Assembly: GCF_008843145.1 (NCBI RefSeq)
Contig: NZ_CP030265.1
Location: 1,161,001-1,225,000 of the forward strand
DNA: 64,000 bases
Source: Skermanella pratensis
GTDB lineage: Bacteria > Pseudomonadota > Alphaproteobacteria > Azospirillales > Azospirillaceae
Direction: 5' to 3'
Part shown: in pieces, positions 17,795 to 28,097 of the stretch
Position numbering within the stretch: position 1 is the stretch's first letter
Layout of the letters: the number at the start of each line of letters is the position of its first letter
Notes under the pieces: generated by a model
Database searches by the model: none
What the model saw: the letters and a program-made list of their open reading frames with translations, nothing else
Told to the model about the DNA's origin: nothing
Position numbers and translations under genes: made by a program

Positions 17795-19441
17795 ATGTCC
17801 GCCCTGACCGACTCCCCCGCCTGGCAGGCCCTCGCGGCGCACCGCTCCCGGATGGAGGGCGTGCATATGCGCGACCTGTTCGCGCGCGATCCCGACCGGT
17901 TCTCCCGGTTCTCGGCGCGGCTGGATGGACCCGGAGGGGGAGTGACCCTGGATTACTCCAAGAACAGGGTCACCGAGGAGACCATGGGGCTGTTGCTCGA
18001 CCTCGCGCGCCAGCAGGACGTTGCGGGGTGGCGGGACCGCATGTTCGCCGGCGAGCGGATCAACACGACCGAGAACCGCGCCGTCCTGCACACGGCGCTG
18101 CGCAACCGGTCGAACCGGCCGGTCCTGGTGGACGGACGGGACGTTATGCCCGAGGTCAACGCCGTGCTGGCCCAGGTGGGGCGCTTCGCCCAGGCCGTCC
18201 GCGACGGCGCCTGGACCGGCCACGACGGCAGCCAGATGACCGACGTGGTCAATATCGGCATCGGGGGGTCCGACCTCGGCCCCTACATGGCCTGCGAGGC
18301 GCTGAAGCCCTACGCCCACCCCGATCTCCGGATGCACTTCGTCTCCAACGTGGACGGCACCCACATGGTGGAGACGCTGCGGAAGTGCCGGCCGGCCACG
18401 ACGCTCTTCATCATCGCGTCCAAGACCTTCACCACGCAGGAGACCCTGGCCAACGCGCACACCGCGCGATCCTGGTTCCTGGAAACCGTCAAGGACGAGG
18501 CCGCGATCGCCAGGCATTTCGTCGCGGTCTCGACCAACGGGGCGGAGGTCGCGAAGTTCGGCATCGACCCGGAGAACATGTTCGTGTTCTGGGACTGGGT
18601 CGGCGGGCGCTACAGCTTGTGGTCCGCGATCGGGCTGCCCATCGCGATTTCCGTTGGCATGGACAATTTCGAGGCGCTGCTGGCCGGCGCCCATGCCATG
18701 GACGAGCATTTCCGCGACGCCCCGGCGGAAGCCAACCTGCCGCTCCTGCTCGGGCTGGTCGGCGTGTGGAACGCCAACTTCCTCGGCGCCGACAGCTACG
18801 CGGTGCTGCCCTACGACCAGTACCTGCACCGCTTCCCGGCCTATCTCCAGCAGCTCGACATGGAGAGCAACGGGAAGTCGGTCGACCGGGAAGGCAACCG
18901 AGTCGACTACGCGACCGGGCCGATCCTGTTCGGCGAGCCCGGCACCAACGGCCAGCACGCCTTCTACCAGCTGATCCACCAGGGAACCCGCACGGTGCCG
19001 GCCGACTTCCTGGCGCCGGTCACGACGCAGAACCCGGTCGGCAAACACCATCAGATCCTGCTTTCCAACTTCCTGGCCCAGCCCGAGGCGCTGATGCGCG
19101 GCAAGACGGCCGAAGAGGTCCGCGCCGAGCTTCAGGGAGCCGGATTGATCGGCGACGCGCTGGAGGCGCTCGTGCCGCACAAGGTGTTCGAGGGCAACCG
19201 GCCGACCAATTCGATTTTCTTCCGGAAACTCGATCCGCATACCCTCGGCATGCTGATCGCCCTGTACGAGCACAAGGTCTTCACCCAGGGCATCGTCTGG
19301 AACATCAATTCCTTCGACCAGTGGGGAGTGGAGCTGGGCAAGCAGCTCGCCAAGGCGATCCTGCCGGAACTGTCGGAGGCATCGCCGCCGGCCGGCCATG
19401 ATTCGTCGACGGCGGCACTGATAGAGGCGTGCCGGGAGTAG
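17795..19441 (+). CDS. pgi: Glucose-6-phosphate isomerase
   Basis: 548 aa, E. coli-type length. It interconverts glucose-6-phosphate and fructose-6-phosphate. Motifs: [38 protein letters not shown] (family signature 1), the active-site stretch [19 protein letters not shown], and [18 protein letters not shown] (signature 2). The start ATG at 17795 follows GAGAGG; the open frame upstream is not conserved protein. It stands alone between the M16 operon and the pentapeptide gene. Confidence 0.97.
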   Translation: MSALTDSPAWQALAAHRSRMEGVHMRDLFARDPDRFSRFSARLDGPGGGVTLDYSKNRVTEETMGLLLDLARQQDVAGWRDRMFAGERINTTENRAVLHTALRNRSNRPVLVDGRDVMPEVNAVLAQVGRFAQAVRDGAWTGHDGSQMTDVVNIGIGGSDLGPYMACEALKPYAHPDLRMHFVSNVDGTHMVETLRKCRPATTLFIIASKTFTTQETLANAHTARSWFLETVKDEAAIARHFVAVSTNGAEVAKFGIDPENMFVFWDWVGGRYSLWSAIGLPIAISVGMDNFEALLAGAHAMDEHFRDAPAEANLPLLLGLVGVWNANFLGADSYAVLPYDQYLHRFPAYLQQLDMESNGKSVDREGNRVDYATGPILFGEPGTNGQHAFYQLIHQGTRTVPADFLAPVTTQNPVGKHHQILLSNFLAQPEALMRGKTAEEVRAELQGAGLIGDALEALVPHKVFEGNRPTNSIFFRKLDPHTLGMLIALYEHKVFTQGIVWNINSFDQWGVELGKQLAKAILPELSEASPPAGHDSSTAALIEACRE

Positions 19442-19513
19442 CGCTGACCTGCCTGCACACGCTATGCTGTCCTTGATATTTCGAAGTAACCAAATCGGCG
19501 TGCGCAGGTTTTT

Positions 19514-20806
19514 ATGACACAGTCCCGTCCTCTGACGCGGATCGATCAGGCACAACTTGATAATGTCGTCCGGCGGCATGAGATGTTCCGCAACGCCCGC
19601 ATGGGGGGATCTCGGGCGACCCTGTCTTTCTTCGACCTGTCCGGGCTGAGCTTGGCGGGGCGTGACTTGGCGCATGCCGACTTCGTCGGCTCCGCCTTGC
19701 GGGGGACCAATCTGGTCGGTGCCCGCCTGGACTGCGCGGCGATGTTCGCCTGCGATCTTCGGCAGGCCAACCTGGAGAATGCCAGCCTGGTGAAGACCGA
19801 CCTGCGCGGGGCCTGCCTGCGCGGCGCCGTGCTGATCGGCGCCAACCTGTTCGAGAGCGACCTGCGCGACGGTACGCTGGCGGAAACCGACCGGGGCGGT
19901 AATCTCAAGATCTTTCAGGTGGAAACCCAGCCGACCGAGGCCTCCGGGGCGGACCTGAGCGGCGCCAACCTGACCAACGCGCGCCTGTCCGGCGCCATGG
20001 CGCTCCATACCGATTTCACCGACGCCGTCATGCGCGGCTGCAAGCTGGTCCGCGCGACCATGCGGGGCGCCAATTTCAGCGGCAGCAACCTCGAGGGAGC
20101 CGATCTCAGCGGCGCCGACCTGCGCGGCGCCTGCCTGCGCGGTGCGGTCCTGACCGGCGCGTCCATGACCATGACCGAAACCGCCGGCGCCGATATGGAG
20201 GACATGCTGACCGACCAGCCGGCCGGCCAGTCCGCCGACCAACTGGGGAAGCCGCTCGACGAACTGGCGCGCCTCCATACGCTCTGGATCGGCAGCGGCG
20301 GCGCTCAGGGCTGCAAGACCGACCTCAGCGGCTACGACCTGCGTGGCTGCCCCTCGCTGGCGCGCATGTGCCTGACCATGGTCGCGGCGGCCGGGACGAC
20401 CTTCTACGGCATGAACCTGGAAGCGGTCCAGTTGCAGGCGGCCAACTTGGAGGGCAGCGATTTCCGGACCTGCAAGCTCGCCGCGGCGGACCTGCGCGGC
20501 GTCAACCTGAAGCGTGCGAAGCTCAACAACGCCGACCTCAGCGGTGCGAACCTCAGACCGCTGATGCTGGACGAGAAGCGGGCGATGCGCTCCGACCTGG
20601 AGGGCGCGAAGCTGCGCTACGTCAACCTGAGCGGCGCCTGCCTGCGCGGAGTGAACTTCGCCGGCGCCGACCTGTCGTTCGCCAACCTGCTGGGCGCCGA
20701 CATGACCAAGACCGATTTCCGGCACGCCAAGCTGTTCGGCGCCCGGGTCGAGCGCAGCGCCATCCAGACCGCCAACCTGGAAGGCGTGGCCGGTCTCAAG
20801 CTGTGA
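19514..20806 (+). CDS. Pentapeptide-repeat protein
   Basis: 430 aa. From residue ~45 onward it is built of A(D/N)LxG repeats in three blocks (about residues 45-135, 150-225 and 300-425), separated by short non-repeat linkers, the second being acidic (ADMEDMLTDQPAGQ). Such repeats form a right-handed square beta-helix. Some members mimic DNA and protect gyrase, but most have no known role, and nothing here favours the gyrase function. There is no signal peptide. The first ~35 residues contain LDNVVRRHEMFRNARMGG, which recurs in other alphaproteobacterial pentapeptide proteins. Confidence 0.85.
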   Translation: MTQSRPLTRIDQAQLDNVVRRHEMFRNARMGGSRATLSFFDLSGLSLAGRDLAHADFVGSALRGTNLVGARLDCAAMFACDLRQANLENASLVKTDLRGACLRGAVLIGANLFESDLRDGTLAETDRGGNLKIFQVETQPTEASGADLSGANLTNARLSGAMALHTDFTDAVMRGCKLVRATMRGANFSGSNLEGADLSGADLRGACLRGAVLTGASMTMTETAGADMEDMLTDQPAGQSADQLGKPLDELARLHTLWIGSGGAQGCKTDLSGYDLRGCPSLARMCLTMVAAAGTTFYGMNLEAVQLQAANLEGSDFRTCKLAAADLRGVNLKRAKLNNADLSGANLRPLMLDEKRAMRSDLEGAKLRYVNLSGACLRGVNFAGADLSFANLLGADMTKTDFRHAKLFGARVERSAIQTANLEGVAGLKL

Positions 20807-20858
20807 TTTTCGTCAATGGCTGGTGACAGAGCCGGTCGGGATGCGTACATGTTGATGC

Positions 20859-22694
20859 ATGACAATCCGCCGCCTGCCTGAAACCCTGGTCAACCGCATC
20901 GCCGCCGGCGAAGTCGTCGAACGCCCGGCCGCCGCAGTCAAGGAGCTGGTCGAGAATGCCCTGGACGCCGGCGCGACCCGGATCGATGTGGTGGTGCGAG
21001 ACGGCGGCCGCTCGCTGATCGCGGTCACCGACGATGGCTGCGGCATGAAGGGCGACGAGTTGGAACTGGCCGTCGAGCGCCACGCGACCTCGAAACTGCC
21101 CGGCGAGGACCTGCTGAACATCGCGACCCTCGGCTTCCGGGGCGAGGCGCTACCCTCGATCGGCGCGGTCAGCCGCATGACCATCACCAGCCGGGCCAAG
21201 GGGGCCGACAGCGCCTGGTGCATCTCCGTCGAGGGGGGGGCCAAGGGCAGGGTGGCTCCGGCATCCCATCCGCAGGGCACCCGGATCGAGGTGCGCGACC
21301 TGTTCTACGCGACCCCGGCACGCCTGAAGTTCCTGAAGCAGCCGCGGACCGAGTTCGACCATGCGGTCGATGCGGTGGAGCGGCTGGCGATGGCCCATCC
21401 CGGCGTATCCTTCTCCGTGTCGGGCGACGCGCGCACCCCGATCCGTCTGTCAGCATCCCAGGGCGAACTGCTGGACGCCCGCCTGACTCGCCTCGGCGCC
21501 CTGATGGGCCGGGAGTTCTCCGACAACGCGATCCCCGTGGTGGCGGAACGCGGTGCGGTCAACTTGACCGGGCATATCGGGCTGCCGACGCTCAACCGGC
21601 CGACCGCGCGCCACCAGTACCTGTTCGTCAATGGACGGCCGGTCCGTGACAAGCTGCTGGTCGGCGCGGTCCGGGGCGCCTATGCCGACTTCCTGGCCCG
21701 TGACCGCCACCCCATGCTGGCCCTTTTCCTGGACATCCATCCGGAAGAAGTGGACGTCAACGTCCACCCGGCCAAGGCGGAAGTCCGCTTCCGCGATTCG
21801 GCCCTGGTCCGCGGCTTGATCGTCGGGGCGCTCCGGCATGCGCTGGCCCAGGCGGGGCACCGCGCCTCCAATACCGTCGGCGCCGCGACCCTGGACGCCT
21901 TCGCGCCGCGGACCGAATCTCCCGCCTTCGCGCAGGCGCCGTCCCGGTACGATTTCCAATATGCCCCCGCCGGGGCGAGATCATCCCATATCCCGCGCGA
22001 CCTGGCAGAGGCGGTTTCGTCCTTCCAGGCGCCGCTGACCGGCTTCACCTCCCAGCCCTCGGCCCGGCCCGCGACGGCGATGCCGCCCATTGCGGAGGAA
22101 GCCCCGTCGCCCGACCATCCCCTGGGGGCCGCGCGGGCCCAGCTCCACAATACCTATATCGTTGCCCAGACCGGCGACGGCATCGTGATCGTGGACCAGC
22201 ACGCCGCCCACGAGCGGCTGGTCTATGAGCGGTTCAAGCAGGCGCTGGTCGACGGCGGCGTGAAGCGCCAGGGCCTGCTGATCCCCGAGGTGGTCGAACT
22301 GGACGAACCCTCCGCCGCACGTCTGGTGGCAAGGGCCGACGAGCTGGCCGAGCTTGGCCTCGTGCTGGAGCCGTTCGGCGACGGTTGCGTGGTGGTGCGC
22401 GAGTTCCCGGCCCTGCTCGGCAAGGCCGACATCAAGGGATTGGTGCGGGATCTGGCCGACGAGCTTGCCGAACTGGGCGATGCCCTCAGCCTGCGCGAGC
22501 GTCTCGACGCGGTCTGCTCGACCATGGCCTGCCACGGCTCGGTCCGCGCCGGCCGCAGCCTGAACCAGGACGAAATGAACGCCCTCCTGCGCCAGATGGA
22601 GGCCACGCCGCACAGCGGCCAATGCAACCACGGCCGGCCGACCTATGTGGAGTTGAAGCTGTCCGACATCGAACGGCTGTTCGGGAGGAGGTAG
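20859..22694 (+). CDS. mutL: DNA mismatch repair protein MutL
   Basis: 611 aa. N-terminal GHKL ATPase: [34 protein letters not shown], and the family signature [15 protein letters not shown] Pro/Ala-rich linker spans about residues 330-420. The C-terminal domain has [12 protein letters not shown], which fits the DQHAx2Ex4E metal site of MutL proteins that nick DNA themselves, plus CHGSVRAG and [13 protein letters not shown]. So it is predicted to be an endonuclease-type MutL, as in bacteria without MutH. Initiation at 20859 is close after the pentapeptide gene (52 bp). Confidence 0.96.
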   Translation: MTIRRLPETLVNRIAAGEVVERPAAAVKELVENALDAGATRIDVVVRDGGRSLIAVTDDGCGMKGDELELAVERHATSKLPGEDLLNIATLGFRGEALPSIGAVSRMTITSRAKGADSAWCISVEGGAKGRVAPASHPQGTRIEVRDLFYATPARLKFLKQPRTEFDHAVDAVERLAMAHPGVSFSVSGDARTPIRLSASQGELLDARLTRLGALMGREFSDNAIPVVAERGAVNLTGHIGLPTLNRPTARHQYLFVNGRPVRDKLLVGAVRGAYADFLARDRHPMLALFLDIHPEEVDVNVHPAKAEVRFRDSALVRGLIVGALRHALAQAGHRASNTVGAATLDAFAPRTESPAFAQAPSRYDFQYAPAGARSSHIPRDLAEAVSSFQAPLTGFTSQPSARPATAMPPIAEEAPSPDHPLGAARAQLHNTYIVAQTGDGIVIVDQHAAHERLVYERFKQALVDGGVKRQGLLIPEVVELDEPSAARLVARADELAELGLVLEPFGDGCVVVREFPALLGKADIKGLVRDLADELAELGDALSLRERLDAVCSTMACHGSVRAGRSLNQDEMNALLRQMEATPHSGQCNHGRPTYVELKLSDIERLFGRR

Positions 22695-22706
22695 GCGGCG
22701 GGAGTC

Positions 22707-23441
22707 TCATCGCCGCCGCATAGGGTCGTCCGGCGGCGGGATGGCGATGCCGACGTCATGCAGCCGCTTCCAGAACGCTCGGAAGCTCAGCGGGCATTTT
22801 TCCAGTAACATGCGAGGATCGCTCGTGGCGGCGATCCGATAGCGCCTTTCGGTGCCGCTCCCGCAAAGATCGTGAGCCTGCTTGCCGAGCCGGTTGAATA
22901 GATGTTTGGGACGATCGCTGGTATCCGGCCGGTGATCGTCCCCCCAGCATTCCTCGGGATCTTTAGGAAGCTGTCCCAGGTCTTCGAGCCCGGCCCGCCG
23001 CCATGCTTCACTGTCCGCCAGCAGCCAGCTTTCCGACATGCTCTTGGGCACGCAGACGACATGCGGCATCGGGCTGCCTACCCTGGTCATCGCCTCCTCA
23101 ATGGCCGCGTAAACATCGTGCCATTCCCGGTTGTCGGGCGTATCGGCATCGGTGATGAAGATCAGGATGTCGAAATCGACCTTGTTCAGGTCTGCATAGA
23201 CCTTCGCCCTCAAAGCATTGAAAGCGGGTCCTTTCGGATAGGGCTGAAATTTTCGGCTGTTGCTCGGCAACGGCAACATCCGGGCGAACGGCACATGGGT
23301 CCTGGTCAGGGGAATCGCGGTGTCGCGAAGCAACTCGAGGATGGCCTGGGACCAGCCGGGGGCGCCGTCGCGTCCCTCGCTGGCGTCGGGATCTCGGGAA
23401 CCCACGTCATGTCTGCCCTCTCCGATGACCAACGCTCGCAT
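22707..23441 (-). CDS. TOPRIM-like nuclease partner of adjacent ATPase (putative defence)
   Basis: 244 aa. I see a TOPRIM-type acidic pattern: a strand ending in Glu at the N-terminus (MRALVIGEGRHD) and a hydrophobic strand ending DxD (DILIFITDADTPDN, near residue 98). That is the layout of OLD-family and related nucleases. VVCVPKSMSESWLLADSEAW in the middle recalls DUF4276-type proteins. The start codon shares one base with the stop of the ATPase gene (TGATG), so the two are translated together. Together they resemble two-gene ATPase/TOPRIM phage-defence systems such as PARIS. Family assignment is by eye. Confidence 0.7.
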   Translation of the reverse strand: MRALVIGEGRHDVGSRDPDASEGRDGAPGWSQAILELLRDTAIPLTRTHVPFARMLPLPSNSRKFQPYPKGPAFNALRAKVYADLNKVDFDILIFITDADTPDNREWHDVYAAIEEAMTRVGSPMPHVVCVPKSMSESWLLADSEAWRRAGLEDLGQLPKDPEECWGDDHRPDTSDRPKHLFNRLGKQAHDLCGSGTERRYRIAATSDPRMLLEKCPLSFRAFWKRLHDVGIAIPPPDDPMRRR

Positions 23442-24724
23442 CAGCGGCCATCCATGAAATCGGCGGCCGCGACTGCCGAGTAACCGACCACCGATCTGTT
23501 CTCGTCATTCTCAGCCGGGTTCGCTGCGATCACCCAGGAGTTGATGCTTTCCATGCTGGCCTGGGTCCAGAGTTCGCCCGGACCCAGATGCTCCAAGTGT
23601 CGGGTGAGCGGCGCCAATTGATCGAAGCGGGCGGCGACCGTCCTTCCGTCTATACTTCGAGCGACGAAGACGACGGCCGACGGAGACGCGAAGTTGACCA
23701 GGATAGGGGAGTGCGAGGTCAGCACGAGTTGCGCATCGGCTTCCCTTGCTATCGTCTCGACGAAATCGGGGAGGATATGGGGTTCTATCCCGTCTTCGAT
23801 TTCATCCAGCAGGATCGTGGATGCCCGCTCCCCGAACTCCGGGATGGCGGCCAACCCCAACATCCGCATGAAGCCGTCGCTCATGTGCGCCGCAGCCGTC
23901 TGGCCGACGCCGCCGTAGGACTCGGCGATTTTCAAGTCAATCCATCCAGCCCGCTTGCGGGTCGCCACGACTTCCTGAAGAGGAGGATAGAAAGCGGCCA
24001 ACCGTTTGACGATGCGGTTCTTGCCGTCCGACTTCAAGTTCGCCAGGAAGGCGGCCAGATGCTCGCCGGAGTTGCCGATATCGATGGCATCAGGCTTGCG
24101 CGAACTGCTGCGCATCTTGGCGGGGCTCAGGAGATCCAATGCATAGACTCCCTCACCCCAACACTTGACGGACCGAAGCACCTCCGCCGTTATTTCCGGG
24201 AATGCGGACGGGTCGAGAACCGAGACCGCCGAGCCTTTTGGCCTTATGCCTTTGTACTCTTCCGGCTTGACGATAAGGCTATCCCCTTTGGTGCGGAGAA
24301 CAAGTTTTAATCCGGGCCATTCTTCCTTGTTCAAGCACCAGATTTCCTCCTGACGCATCCGTTCGTCAGCGAGACCCCACAACATGCGCCAGTAGACTTT
24401 CCGGCCCCGGTCGTCTTCGAGCAGCAGGCGAAAGCTGATGGCTCCTTCCGCAAGCCTAGTTGCCACCCTGGACCGGACATCCGCCGGCTTCCAGCCTCGC
24501 GCGTCGAAATACTCGCGAGTCTGTCCTTTAGTAACGAACTGGATGAAGGCCAGGGCCTGGAGGATCGACGATTTGCCCGATCCGTTGCCGCCGATCAGGA
24601 TGAGTGGTGTGTGCGGGTCATCGGGAAACGTTAGATCGAGATCGGCGATGGCCTTGAACCCGCGAATGCGCATGCGGCGAAGGCGAAGGCGGCCGACATG
24701 GTGGCCTTCCATGATTTCGTTCAT
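23441..24724 (-). CDS. AAA ATPase (SMC/OLD-like) of putative defence pair
   Basis: 427 aa. ABC/SMC-type ATPase: LRRMRIRGFKAIADLDLTF is the usual opening of OLD/RecF-like ATPases. Walker A is GGNGSGKSSILQAL, the signature region AAHMSDGFMRMLGLA, Walker B TILLDEIEDGIEP, and the switch His LVLTSHSPILVN. No nuclease domain is fused, consistent with a separate TOPRIM partner encoded next. The pair sits between mutL and rsmD, an otherwise ordinary core region, so it was probably acquired. The 89 bp between it and rsmD should hold its promoter. Confidence 0.82.
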   Translation of the reverse strand: MNEIMEGHHVGRLRLRRMRIRGFKAIADLDLTFPDDPHTPLILIGGNGSGKSSILQALAFIQFVTKGQTREYFDARGWKPADVRSRVATRLAEGAISFRLLLEDDRGRKVYWRMLWGLADERMRQEEIWCLNKEEWPGLKLVLRTKGDSLIVKPEEYKGIRPKGSAVSVLDPSAFPEITAEVLRSVKCWGEGVYALDLLSPAKMRSSSRKPDAIDIGNSGEHLAAFLANLKSDGKNRIVKRLAAFYPPLQEVVATRKRAGWIDLKIAESYGGVGQTAAAHMSDGFMRMLGLAAIPEFGERASTILLDEIEDGIEPHILPDFVETIAREADAQLVLTSHSPILVNFASPSAVVFVARSIDGRTVAARFDQLAPLTRHLEHLGPGELWTQASMESINSWVIAANPAENDENRSVVGYSAVAAADFMDGR

Positions 24725-24813
24725 CGGTCGAGCCTCCGCGCGGATGCGCGTTCATATCGATTGGATTGGGCGGGCAAGTCAATACCTCCACCCTTGCGGA
24801 GGGATACCGAATC

Positions 24814-25365
24814 TCACCCGACCCGCAGGAACAGCACGCGCGTATCCCCGTAATTCCGGTCGTCCAGCGCTTCAGCGAAGGCGGGGGCCTCCCAAGGGTC
24901 GTCCAGTGCGATCTCCACCACCGCCACGGCATCGGGCGCACACCAGCCGCGGTCACGCAGGGCCGACAGGGCGGTCGGAGCCAGTTCCTTTCCGTAGGGC
25001 GGGTCCAGGAACAGCAGGTCACAGGGGCTTTGGGCGCGCGGCGGCCGGGTCGCGTCGGCCCGGATGACGTCGCAGCGGTCGGCGATGGCGAGAGACGCGA
25101 TGTTGCGCCGGACAAGGTCGAGCGACTCACGGCCCTGGTCCAGGAAGACGGCGCGCCGGGCGCCGCGCGACAGGGCTTCCAGGCCCAGGGCGCCGGTGCC
25201 GCAGAAGGCGTCCAGCACCAGTGTGCCCTCCACGTCGGGCGCCCAGTCTGCATGGGCGAGGATGTTGAAGATCGCCTGACGCGTGCGGTCGCTGGTCGGG
25301 CGGATGTCGCGTCCTGCAGGAGCTTCCAGGCGCCGGCCGCGCAGGCTACCGCCGACGAGTCTCAT
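24814..25365 (-). CDS. rsmD: 16S rRNA (guanine(966)-N(2))-methyltransferase
   Basis: 183 aa from the ATG at 25363-25365 (MRLVGGSLRGRRL). SAM-dependent methyltransferase acting on small-subunit rRNA. Family markers: RPTSDRTRQAIFNIL, SAM-binding VLDAFCGTGALGLEALSRGA, and catalytic DPPYGKELA. It overlaps the pseudouridine synthase upstream by 20 bp, so the two rRNA-modification genes form an operon. Confidence 0.93.
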   Translation of the reverse strand: MRLVGGSLRGRRLEAPAGRDIRPTSDRTRQAIFNILAHADWAPDVEGTLVLDAFCGTGALGLEALSRGARRAVFLDQGRESLDLVRRNIASLAIADRCDVIRADATRPPRAQSPCDLLFLDPPYGKELAPTALSALRDRGWCAPDAVAVVEIALDDPWEAPAFAEALDDRNYGDTRVLFLRVG

Positions 25366-26260
25366 GCCTGCCTCTCGGTCCTCCGCCGGTGGTCGGTCCC
25401 TTGGCAGGGCCGGACGGCGGCGTCCGCGGCTTCGCGTGGGGCTTGGGCTGGGGCTTCGCCTTGGCGGTGCCGGTGTTCGGCTTGACCGGCTCGTCGCCGC
25501 GGTCCGAGAAGAACTTGGCGACCTGGTCGCGCAGGACGCGCCGCGGCACCTCCTCGACCTCGCCACGCTCCAGCTTGCCGAGCTGGAAGGGACCGTAGGC
25601 GACGCGGATCAGCCGGTTGACGGTCAGCCCAAGGCTTTCCATCACGTTGCGGACTTCGCGGTTCTTGCCCTCGCGGAGCGTGATGGTCAGCCAGGCGTTG
25701 GAGCCCTGCTGGCGGTCGAGCAGGGCCTCGATCGGGCCGTACTGCACGCCGTCGATCGTGACGCCTCGGGACAGGCCGGCCAGCCGCGCCGGGTCGGCGA
25801 TGCCGTTCACCCGCACCCGGTAGCGCCGCGCCCAGCCGGTGGACGGAAGTTCCAGGAAGCGGGCCAGCTCGCCGTCGTTGGTCAGCAGCAGCAGCCCCTC
25901 GGTCGTCAGGTCGAGCCGGCCGACCGACACGACGCGCGGCAGGTCCGCCGGAAGCGTGTCGAACACCGTCTGCCGGCCCTTCTCGTCGCGGGCGGAGGTC
26001 ACCAGACCGTCGGGCTTGTGGTAGCGCCACAGCCGTGTCGGTTCCAGGTCGGGGAGGGGCTTGCCGTCGACGACGATCGTGTCGCCCGGACCCACGACCA
26101 CCGCCGGAGTCGTCAGCACGGCGCCGTTGACCGCGACGCGGCCTTCGGCGATCCAGCGCTCGGCGTCGCGGCGCGAGCAGAGGCCCGCGCGGGCAAGCCG
26201 CTTGGCGATGCGTTCGGGGCCGCCGGAGGCCTCTACGGGAGAGGTGTCGGACGGGGTCAT
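25346..26260 (-). CDS. 23S rRNA pseudouridine synthase, RluB/RsuA family
   Basis: 304 aa. N-terminal S4 RNA-binding domain (RIAKRLARAGLCSRRDAERWI), then the RsuA-type catalytic core with active Asp in GRLDLTTEGLLLLTNDG, and LREGKNREVRNVMESLG. The last ~55 residues are a basic, Pro/Lys/Gly-rich tail (KAKPQPKPHAKPRTPPSGPA), typical of the RluB branch. It overlaps rsmD, which is translated from the same transcript. Confidence 0.9.
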   Translation of the reverse strand: MTPSDTSPVEASGGPERIAKRLARAGLCSRRDAERWIAEGRVAVNGAVLTTPAVVVGPGDTIVVDGKPLPDLEPTRLWRYHKPDGLVTSARDEKGRQTVFDTLPADLPRVVSVGRLDLTTEGLLLLTNDGELARFLELPSTGWARRYRVRVNGIADPARLAGLSRGVTIDGVQYGPIEALLDRQQGSNAWLTITLREGKNREVRNVMESLGLTVNRLIRVAYGPFQLGKLERGEVEEVPRRVLRDQVAKFFSDRGDEPVKPNTGTAKAKPQPKPHAKPRTPPSGPAKGPTTGGGPRGRHETRRR

Positions 26261-26356
26261 CGGCGGGCTCCGGCCCGGTGCGGCGGCATGGATTCAGACA
26301 TGCCGCGACATTACGGGGCCGGCGGCACCGCCGCAAGTGACCGCCTCTCCCGGCGG

Positions 26357-26566
26357 TCAGTCTTCCAGCCGGAATCCGACCTTGATGACGACCTGGTAGT
26401 GAGCGACCTTGCCGCCCGAGATATGGCCGCGCGTCTCGACCACTTCGAACCAGTTGAGGTGGTCGTGCATCTTGGCGGCGCGCGCGACGGCCCCCTGGAT
26501 CGCATCCTCTATGCTGATGGGGGACGATCCGATGATCTCGATCTTCTGGTAGATGTGGTCGCTCAT
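26357..26566 (-). CDS. Dodecin family flavin-binding protein
   Basis: 69 aa. Nearly the full dodecin pattern: [32 protein letters not shown] and [16 protein letters not shown]. The Trp and Gln that stack flavin are present. Dodecins form hollow 12-mers that store or buffer FMN/riboflavin derivatives. The start is the ATG at 26564-26566. It is alone on the minus strand, divergent from tadA. Confidence 0.93.
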   Translation of the reverse strand: MSDHIYQKIEIIGSSPISIEDAIQGAVARAAKMHDHLNWFEVVETRGHISGGKVAHYQVVIKVGFRLED

Positions 26567-26712
26567 GCCGGAATGCTCCGATTGGGTTGAGGCGGAAGCA
26601 TGGGCAGACCTCGCGCTGCGGCGCAACGGTGCCGCGCGGAATGCGGGGTGCGGCAAGTTTGCCGATGCGGCACTCCATTGACGCGACCCTGGTCGCCTTG
26701 CCAGTCTGCCCC

Positions 26713-27180
26713 ATGACCAAGCCATTCCCGACACCGTCCCCCATGGCGTTCGCCCTTGCCGAGGCCGAAGCCGCCGGCGCCCGAGGAGAGGTTCCGGTCG
26801 GGGCGGTGATCGTGGACTCTGCGACCGGACGGGTGCTCGCGGCGGCGGGGAACCGGACCGAGGAACTGGCCGATCCGACGGCACATGCGGAGGTCCTGGC
26901 GATCCGTTCCGCATGCGCCTTGCGTGCCGAACCCCGCCTTCCCGACTGTGACCTATATGTGACCTTGGAGCCTTGCGGCATGTGCGCCGCGGCAATCAGT
27001 TTTGCTCGGTTGCGCCGAGTGTACTTCGGGGCCTATGATGTAAAAGGCGGCGGGGTCGAGCACGGGCCCCGCTTCTTCCACCAGGCGACTTGCCACCACG
27101 TTCCCGAGATTTATGGCGGGCTGGATGAGCGCCGGGCGGCGGAGCTGCTGAGGGACTTTTTCCGAAAGCGGCGCTCGTGA
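26713..27180 (+). CDS. tadA: tRNA-specific adenosine deaminase
   Basis: 155 aa from the ATG at 26713. It converts A34 to inosine in tRNA-Arg(ACG). The zinc site is HAEVLAI (His and catalytic Glu) and PCGMCAAAI (two Cys). The downstream [20 protein letters not shown] and the Phe/Arg-rich C-terminal helix ([10 protein letters not shown]) distinguish TadA from cytidine deaminases. Confidence 0.94.
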   Translation: MTKPFPTPSPMAFALAEAEAAGARGEVPVGAVIVDSATGRVLAAAGNRTEELADPTAHAEVLAIRSACALRAEPRLPDCDLYVTLEPCGMCAAAISFARLRRVYFGAYDVKGGGVEHGPRFFHQATCHHVPEIYGGLDERRAAELLRDFFRKRRS

Positions 27181-27333
27181 CTGTAATAATTGGTTGTAGG
27201 CGCGTTTTGTTGCGGGGCATGGCAGGGATGGGTAGGCAAGATCTGACCCGAGGGGCATGGGTGACCGTGACCCTTTCGACGTGTTCAGCGGACAAAATGC
27301 GTTCTTCGTGAGACTCCACGGATCGGCTATCCC

Positions 27334-28068
27334 ATGCGCTTCAACGCCCCGCGTCATTCCTTCCAGCAGCAAACTCCCGTCGCCGAAAAGATCAAGGCGA
27401 CCGTAAAGTGGTTCGACCCCAACAAGGGGTTCGGTTTCGTCGCTCCCGACGATGGGTCTCCCGACGCGTTCCTGCCCGCTTCGGCGGTGACGGCGGTCGG
27501 CCATGACCGTCTGCCCGAGGGCTCGACGGTGGTGGTCGATCTGGTCCAGGGCCAGAAGGGCAATCAGGTCAGCCGGATCTACGACGTGGACACCGCGACC
27601 GCTTCCCCCCGCCCGCGCCGCGACGACGCCGGCCGCCCCGGCGGACGCATGGGCGCTCCCGCGCGCGGCGGTTACGGCCAGGACCGCGGCGGCTACGGCA
27701 ACGACCGTGGCGGTTACGGCGGTGGCGGCTATGGCCAGGATCGCGGCGGTTACGGCAACGACCGCGGCGGTTACGGCCAGGACCGCGGCGGTTACGGCAA
27801 TGACCGTGGCGGCGGCGGTGGCTATGGCGGCGGTTACGCCGATCGCAGCTCCGGACCGGCCGAGGAGGTCGAGGGTACCGTGAAGTGGTTCAACACCACC
27901 AAGGGCTTCGGCTTCGTCGCTCCCGACAGCGGCGGCAAGGATGTCTTCGTTCACATCACCGCCGTCGAGCGGTCCGGTGTCGGCGCGCTGCAGGAAAACC
28001 AGCGCGTGCGGATGAAGGTCCAGCAGGGTCAGAAGGGCCTGGAAGCTGTCAGCATCGAAACGCTCTGA
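27334..28068 (+). CDS. Double cold-shock-domain protein with Gly/Tyr-rich linker
   Basis: 244 aa. Two cold-shock domains: about residues 18-86 ([20 protein letters not shown]) and 176-244 ([20 protein letters not shown]). The second keeps both RNP motifs (KGFGFV, DVFVHI), while the first has FLPASAV instead of VFVH, so its RNA binding may differ. Between them lie ~85 residues of low complexity made of [14 protein letters not shown] repeats, like RGG/YG segments of eukaryotic RNA-binding proteins that phase-separate. Probable RNA chaperone. A perfect intrinsic terminator follows. The ~150-nt untranslated leader would suit cold regulation. Confidence 0.88.
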   Translation: MRFNAPRHSFQQQTPVAEKIKATVKWFDPNKGFGFVAPDDGSPDAFLPASAVTAVGHDRLPEGSTVVVDLVQGQKGNQVSRIYDVDTATASPRPRRDDAGRPGGRMGAPARGGYGQDRGGYGNDRGGYGGGGYGQDRGGYGNDRGGYGQDRGGYGNDRGGGGGYGGGYADRSSGPAEEVEGTVKWFNTTKGFGFVAPDSGGKDVFVHITAVERSGVGALQENQRVRMKVQQGQKGLEAVSIETL

Positions 28069-28097
28069 CGGATTCCGGTCCCCTATCGGCAGGCCAG

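Noticed and set aside
10437-20725. Very long minus-strand open frames opposite ileS, the M16 genes and pgi (up to ~990 codons)
   Set aside because: They mirror known genes on the other strand, are rich in Arg/Gly/Ala/Pro shadow text, and contain no domain. High GC at third positions suppresses stops on the opposite strand.
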